DNA from: an uncultured Bacteroidales bacterium
GTDB lineage: Bacteria; Bacteroidota; Bacteroidia; Bacteroidales; Marinilabiliaceae
Assembly (NCBI GenBank): GCA_934699135.1
Contig: CAKUVM010000032.1
Span: 1 to 18,963 of the forward strand
Length of the DNA: 18,963 bases
Direction: 5' to 3'
Below the pieces are notes generated by a model. That model made no database searches and had not been told where the DNA came from. It worked only from the letters and a program-made list of their open reading frames with translations. The position numbers were made by a program, and so were the translations under genes. Position 1 is the stretch's first letter, and each line of letters begins with the position of its first letter. Positions 15,678-18,963 of this stretch are shown here, piece after piece.

Positions 15678-16583
15678 ATGCAAACAGCCAGAAGCGTACG
15701 CTTGCGAGCCGCGGTGGCCAACCTGTCGGCAATATCGGAGGGCGAGGAGAGCGTGGCCGTACACAGCGGCGCGCCGCTGCCATCGGTCGAGGCGTTAAAA
15801 CGCATAGTGGCCCTGGTGAAAGACATCGTGTTTCCCGGTTTCTTTGACAAGCGCCAGGCCGTGGGTGACATCCGCACCTGCTACATTGGCATGAGCGTGG
15901 AGCAGCTGGGTTCACTCCTGCAAACACAGATAGCCCGCGGGCTCGTCTTCGGCCAAGCCGACGGAGAGGAGAGCGTGGCAGAGCGCGCGGCAGACCTCAC
16001 TGTTGACTTCATTGAGCGGCTGACGACCATAAAGCGGCTCCTCTACACCGACGTGGACGCCATGGTGCACAACGACCCCGCCGTGCGGAGCAATGGCGAG
16101 GTGATATTTTGCTACCCTATGGTGCAGGCCATGGTGCACTACAGGGTGGCGCATGAGCTGCTGACGATGGGCGTGCCTGTCATCCCGCGCATAATCTCGG
16201 AGCTGGCGCACTCTCAGACGGGCATAGACATCCACCCGGGTGCGCAGATAGGCGACCATTTTTGCATTGACCACGGCACGGGCATCGTGATTGGCGAGAC
16301 GTGCATAATAGGCTCGCACGTGATGCTCTACCAGGGCGTGACGCTCGGGGCCAAGAGTTTCAGCCGCGGCGATGACGGCATGCTGCTCAACGTGCCTCGC
16401 CACCCAATCATTGAAGACAATGTGACAATATATTCCAACACTTCGGTCCTTGGCCGCATAGTCATTGGCCATGACACCATTGTGGGCGGCAACGTGTGGC
16501 TCACGCACAGCGTGCCTCCCCACTCCCTCATAATGCAGAGCCGCGCCACAAGCTCAACTTTCACCGACGGCGCGGGAATCTGA
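15678..16583 (+). CDS. epsC: Serine O-acetyltransferase (CysE/EpsC type)
   Basis: This enzyme makes O-acetylserine from serine and acetyl-CoA, the first step of cysteine synthesis. The 301-residue protein has an alpha-helical N-terminal domain (about 35-165) and a left-handed beta-helix of hexapeptide repeats (about 180-275). Catalytic and binding features are TGIDIHPGAQIG (181-192) with D184, and IDHGTGIVIGETCIIG (197-212) with the catalytic H199. YQGVTLGAKSF and the insert up to PRHPIIEDNVTIYSN (240-254) match the EpsC branch found in Bacteroidota. The C-terminus ends soon after the helix and lacks the classic GDGI-type Ile tail of CysE that binds cysteine synthase, although the final residues GAGI are close. 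It is probably co-transcribed with the ThiF-like gene. Confidence 0.93.
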   Translation: MQTARSVRLRAAVANLSAISEGEESVAVHSGAPLPSVEALKRIVALVKDIVFPGFFDKRQAVGDIRTCYIGMSVEQLGSLLQTQIARGLVFGQADGEESVAERAADLTVDFIERLTTIKRLLYTDVDAMVHNDPAVRSNGEVIFCYPMVQAMVHYRVAHELLTMGVPVIPRIISELAHSQTGIDIHPGAQIGDHFCIDHGTGIVIGETCIIGSHVMLYQGVTLGAKSFSRGDDGMLLNVPRHPIIEDNVTIYSNTSVLGRIVIGHDTIVGGNVWLTHSVPPHSLIMQSRATSSTFTDGAGI

Positions 16584-16637
16584 AATTCCCCCCCCCACCC
16601 ACCCTGCCAGAAGATTTTTGTGGTAGGGACAAAGAAA

Positions 16638-16681
16638 GCCGCCCCGCATGACAATGTGTCATGCGGGGCGGCCACTTTTTT
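16638..16681. terminator. Bidirectional terminator between epsC and glnN
   Basis: GCCGCCCCGCATGACA (16638-16653) and its exact reverse complement (16657-16672) form a perfect 16-bp stem with a three-base loop. CAC and six T follow on the plus strand. On the minus strand the stem is followed by TTTCTTTG, so it can serve both converging genes. Confidence 0.9.
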
Positions 16682-16700
16682 ATGCAGAGTCCCCTAAGAC

Positions 16701-18890
16701 CTAGTCGAAGAGAAAGAGCATCTCACGATACTTGGGCAGAGGCCACATCTCATTGTCCACAATAAGCTCAAGCTTATCGACATGATAGCGGATGACATCG
16801 AGCAGCGGGCGCACGTCCTTGTCATAGGCGTAGGCCTTCTCACGCTCGTCCTCAATCTTGTTGGCCTTCTTGCGGGCGTCTATCATGGTCTGGACTGTGG
16901 TGCGGATGGTCTTGACGTGGTCAGAGATCTTGCGGATGAGCTCACGCTCGTTCTCCGTCATGGCGTCGGCATCGGCACCCATCACGTCCTTCATGCCCTT
17001 GACATTGTTGATGAGGATGTTCTGGTAGGCGATGGCCGTGGGGACGATGTGGTTGATGACAAGGTCTCCCATGACACGCGCCTCGATCTGCACCTTCTTG
17101 ACGAATTTCTCCATCTCGACGTCGTGGCGCACCGTGAGCTCACGCTCCGTCAGGATGCCGGTCTTTACGAAGATCTCTTTGCTGTGCTCAGACAGCATGG
17201 TGTCCACGCTCTCAGGCACGCTTGTGATGTTGGTCAGGCCGCGACGCTTGGCCTCCTCTTTCCACTCCTCGGAATAGCCGTTGCCATCGAAATGCACGGG
17301 AGCGGACTCCACGATGAGCTTGCGGATCTCCTGGAATATGGCCTCGTCCTTCTTCACGCCCTTGTCAATGAGGGCGTCAACATCCTTCTTGAACTCGCGG
17401 AGCTGGGCTGCCACAATGGCGTTGACGGCCGTCATGGCGCCGGCGCAGTTGGCGGAGGAACCCACGGCGCGGAACTCGAAGCGATCCCCCGTGAAGGCGA
17501 ATGGCGACGTACGGTTACGGTCAGTGTTATCAACCAAGATCTCCGGCAGGCGACCAATGCCGAGCTTGAGGGCGGTCTTCTCCTCGGGGGTCATCTTGGC
17601 GTCGGAGACTTTCTCAACGATGCTGTTGAGCATGGCGGAGACTTGCGTGCCGAGGAAGATGGACATGATGGCTGGCGGCGCCTCGTTGGCACCAAGGCGA
17701 TGGCTGTTGCTTGCGTTGAGCACCTGCGCGCGGAGGATGTCCTGACCCTTATACACGGCAGCCATGACGCAGGTGAGGAACGTGAGGAAGAGCATGTTGC
17801 CCTTGGGGTTCTTGCCAGGTGCGAAAAGGTTGATGCCCGTGTCGGTGCAAAGACTCCAGTTATTGTGCTTGCCGGAGCCGTTGATACCCGCGAAAGGCTT
17901 CTCATGGAGAAGGACCTCGAAGCCGTGGTGCTTCGCGATCTTCTTCATAATGTCCATAAGGAGCAGGTTGTGGTCGTTCGCCACATTGACCTCTTCGTAT
18001 ATCGGGGCCAGCTCGAACTGGCCGGGAGCCACCTCATTGTGGCGCGTCTTGGCCGGGATGCCGAGGCGATGGCACTCAATCTCTAGGTCGCGCATAAAAT
18101 ATGCCACGCGCTCGGGGATGGAGCCGAAGTAGTGATCCTCAAGCTGCTGGTTCTTGGCGGAGCTTGCGCCCATAAGGGTGCGGCCGGTCAGGACCAGGTC
18201 GGGACGGGCCAAGTAGAGGCCGCGATCCACAAGGAAATACTCCTGCTCCCAACCGAGGTTGGAAATGACTTTGGTGACGCTCTTGTCAAAATACTGACAA
18301 ACATCCACAGCGGCCTTATCCACCTCATGGAGCGCCTTGAGGAGCGGCGTCTTGTAGTCGAGGGCGTCTCCCGTGTAGGCAATGAAGATGGTGGGTATGC
18401 AGAGCGTGGAGCCCACGATGAAAGCGGGCGAGGTGACATCCCACGCCGTGTAGCCGCGGGCCTCGAACGTGGCGCGGATGCCGCCGTTGGGGAATGACGA
18501 GGCGTCCGGCTCCTGCTGCGCGAGGTGCTTGCCGGCAAACTCCTCAATTATCTTGCCATCGGGGCCGTAATTGATGAAGCCATCGTGCTTCTCGGCCGTG
18601 CCGTCGGTGAGGGGCTGAAACCAGTGGGTGTAGTGCACTGCGCCGTGGTCTATGGCCCAAGCCTTCATGCCTGCGGCCACGCCGTCGGCAAGGTCGCGGC
18701 TGATGAACTCGCCGTTGGCTATGGCTTTCTTCACCTGCTTGTAGACGGTGCTCTGGAGATACTTCTTCATGGCCTCGTCATTGAAGACGAGCTCGCCATA
18801 GATGTCCGGCACTCTTTCCTCGGTGAACTTGACATCCGGAAGCTTCTTCCTCATCAGGTCAGTCAGGGCTTGAAATCTGAGTGTTGCCAT
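16701..18890 (-). CDS. glnN: Glutamine synthetase type III
   Basis: This cytosolic enzyme makes glutamine from glutamate, ammonia and ATP and is the main ammonia-assimilating synthetase of many Bacteroidales. The 729-residue length is that of GSIII, which forms double-hexamer rings. Motifs are GWEQEYFLVD (213-222), RHNEVAPGQFELAPIYEE (283-300), GINGSGKHNNWS (335-346), NRTSPFAFTG (459-468) and FEFRAVGSSAN (471-481), covering metal, ATP and glutamate sites. The start ATG 18890 gives MATLRFQAL, typical of the family. Codon use is selective, as in pgk. The gene converges on epsC and ends 20 bp before the shared terminator. Only 73 bp upstream are in the window; they are AT-rich but show no clear promoter, so regulation cannot be judged here. 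Confidence 0.97.
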   Translation of the reverse strand: MATLRFQALTDLMRKKLPDVKFTEERVPDIYGELVFNDEAMKKYLQSTVYKQVKKAIANGEFISRDLADGVAAGMKAWAIDHGAVHYTHWFQPLTDGTAEKHDGFINYGPDGKIIEEFAGKHLAQQEPDASSFPNGGIRATFEARGYTAWDVTSPAFIVGSTLCIPTIFIAYTGDALDYKTPLLKALHEVDKAAVDVCQYFDKSVTKVISNLGWEQEYFLVDRGLYLARPDLVLTGRTLMGASSAKNQQLEDHYFGSIPERVAYFMRDLEIECHRLGIPAKTRHNEVAPGQFELAPIYEEVNVANDHNLLLMDIMKKIAKHHGFEVLLHEKPFAGINGSGKHNNWSLCTDTGINLFAPGKNPKGNMLFLTFLTCVMAAVYKGQDILRAQVLNASNSHRLGANEAPPAIMSIFLGTQVSAMLNSIVEKVSDAKMTPEEKTALKLGIGRLPEILVDNTDRNRTSPFAFTGDRFEFRAVGSSANCAGAMTAVNAIVAAQLREFKKDVDALIDKGVKKDEAIFQEIRKLIVESAPVHFDGNGYSEEWKEEAKRRGLTNITSVPESVDTMLSEHSKEIFVKTGILTERELTVRHDVEMEKFVKKVQIEARVMGDLVINHIVPTAIAYQNILINNVKGMKDVMGADADAMTENERELIRKISDHVKTIRTTVQTMIDARKKANKIEDEREKAYAYDKDVRPLLDVIRYHVDKLELIVDNEMWPLPKYREMLFLFD

Positions 18891-18963
18891 ATGGGTGTTG
18901 GTTTAAAGATTTTGTTGTTCTTTTGAATTGAAGGCCGAAAACGCGTTTCTGCGCCGATACCCC

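Noticed and set aside
16782..18086. 434-codon open frame on the plus strand opposite glnN
   Set aside because: It lies wholly inside glnN, whose protein is a clear GSIII. The opposite-strand product has no family motif and is His/Val/Leu/Asp-rich, as expected from antisense of a GC-rich gene.

Overview
The window looks like chromosomal DNA from a GC-rich member of the Bacteroidales (Bacteroidota). Four things suggest this: a large type III glutamine synthetase, secreted GH51 arabinofuranosidases of Bacteroides type, a DUF3737 protein, and several upstream sites that fit the Bacteroidota sigma-factor -7 element TAnnTTTG. Shine-Dalgarno sequences are not obvious before most genes. I see no insertion sequence, prophage gene, CRISPR array or rRNA. 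The genus cannot be fixed by eye.

Layout. Positions 1-205 hold no recognisable gene. A strong minus-strand terminator (206-248) closes a leftward pair of secreted alpha-L-arabinofuranosidases of two GH51 types (265-2256 and 2364-3917). Next, also leftward, come a metallo-beta-lactamase-fold hydrolase (4100-4909) and a CorA-type cation transporter (4906-5835), which overlap by four bases. The 491 bp before the next gene carry a good minus-strand promoter and a long, structured leader for corA. Rightward genes follow: a stand-alone amidoligase (6327-7352), tRNA-Leu(UAA) with its own promoter and terminator (7449-7574), a MATE transporter (7711-9162), a DUF3737 beta-helix protein (9245-10096), a PatB/MalY C-S lyase-like enzyme overlapping cysQ (10158-12181), a membrane acyltransferase whose 5' end is disrupted at a seven-C run (12332-13324 plus upstream coding sequence), phosphoglycerate kinase (13448-14707) and its terminator, a ThiF/MoeB-like E1 protein (14853-15635) and a serine O-acetyltransferase (15678-16583). 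A long hairpin terminator separates these from the converging glutamine synthetase III gene (16701-18890).

How the genes fit together. The GH51 enzymes release arabinose from plant polysaccharide. PatB-like lyase, CysQ, ThiF-like protein and serine acetyltransferase share a cysteine/sulfur theme but sit in two separate transcription units. Pgk and GSIII are core carbon and nitrogen enzymes, and their codon use looks more selective than that of their neighbours. The points most worth a second look are the C7 tract that splits the acyltransferase start from its body, the orphan amidoligase with a basic N-terminal extension, the structured corA leader, and the ThiF-like protein that has serine where ThiF and MoeB have a conserved cysteine. 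I did not find a clear multi-gene novel defence or biosynthetic system.
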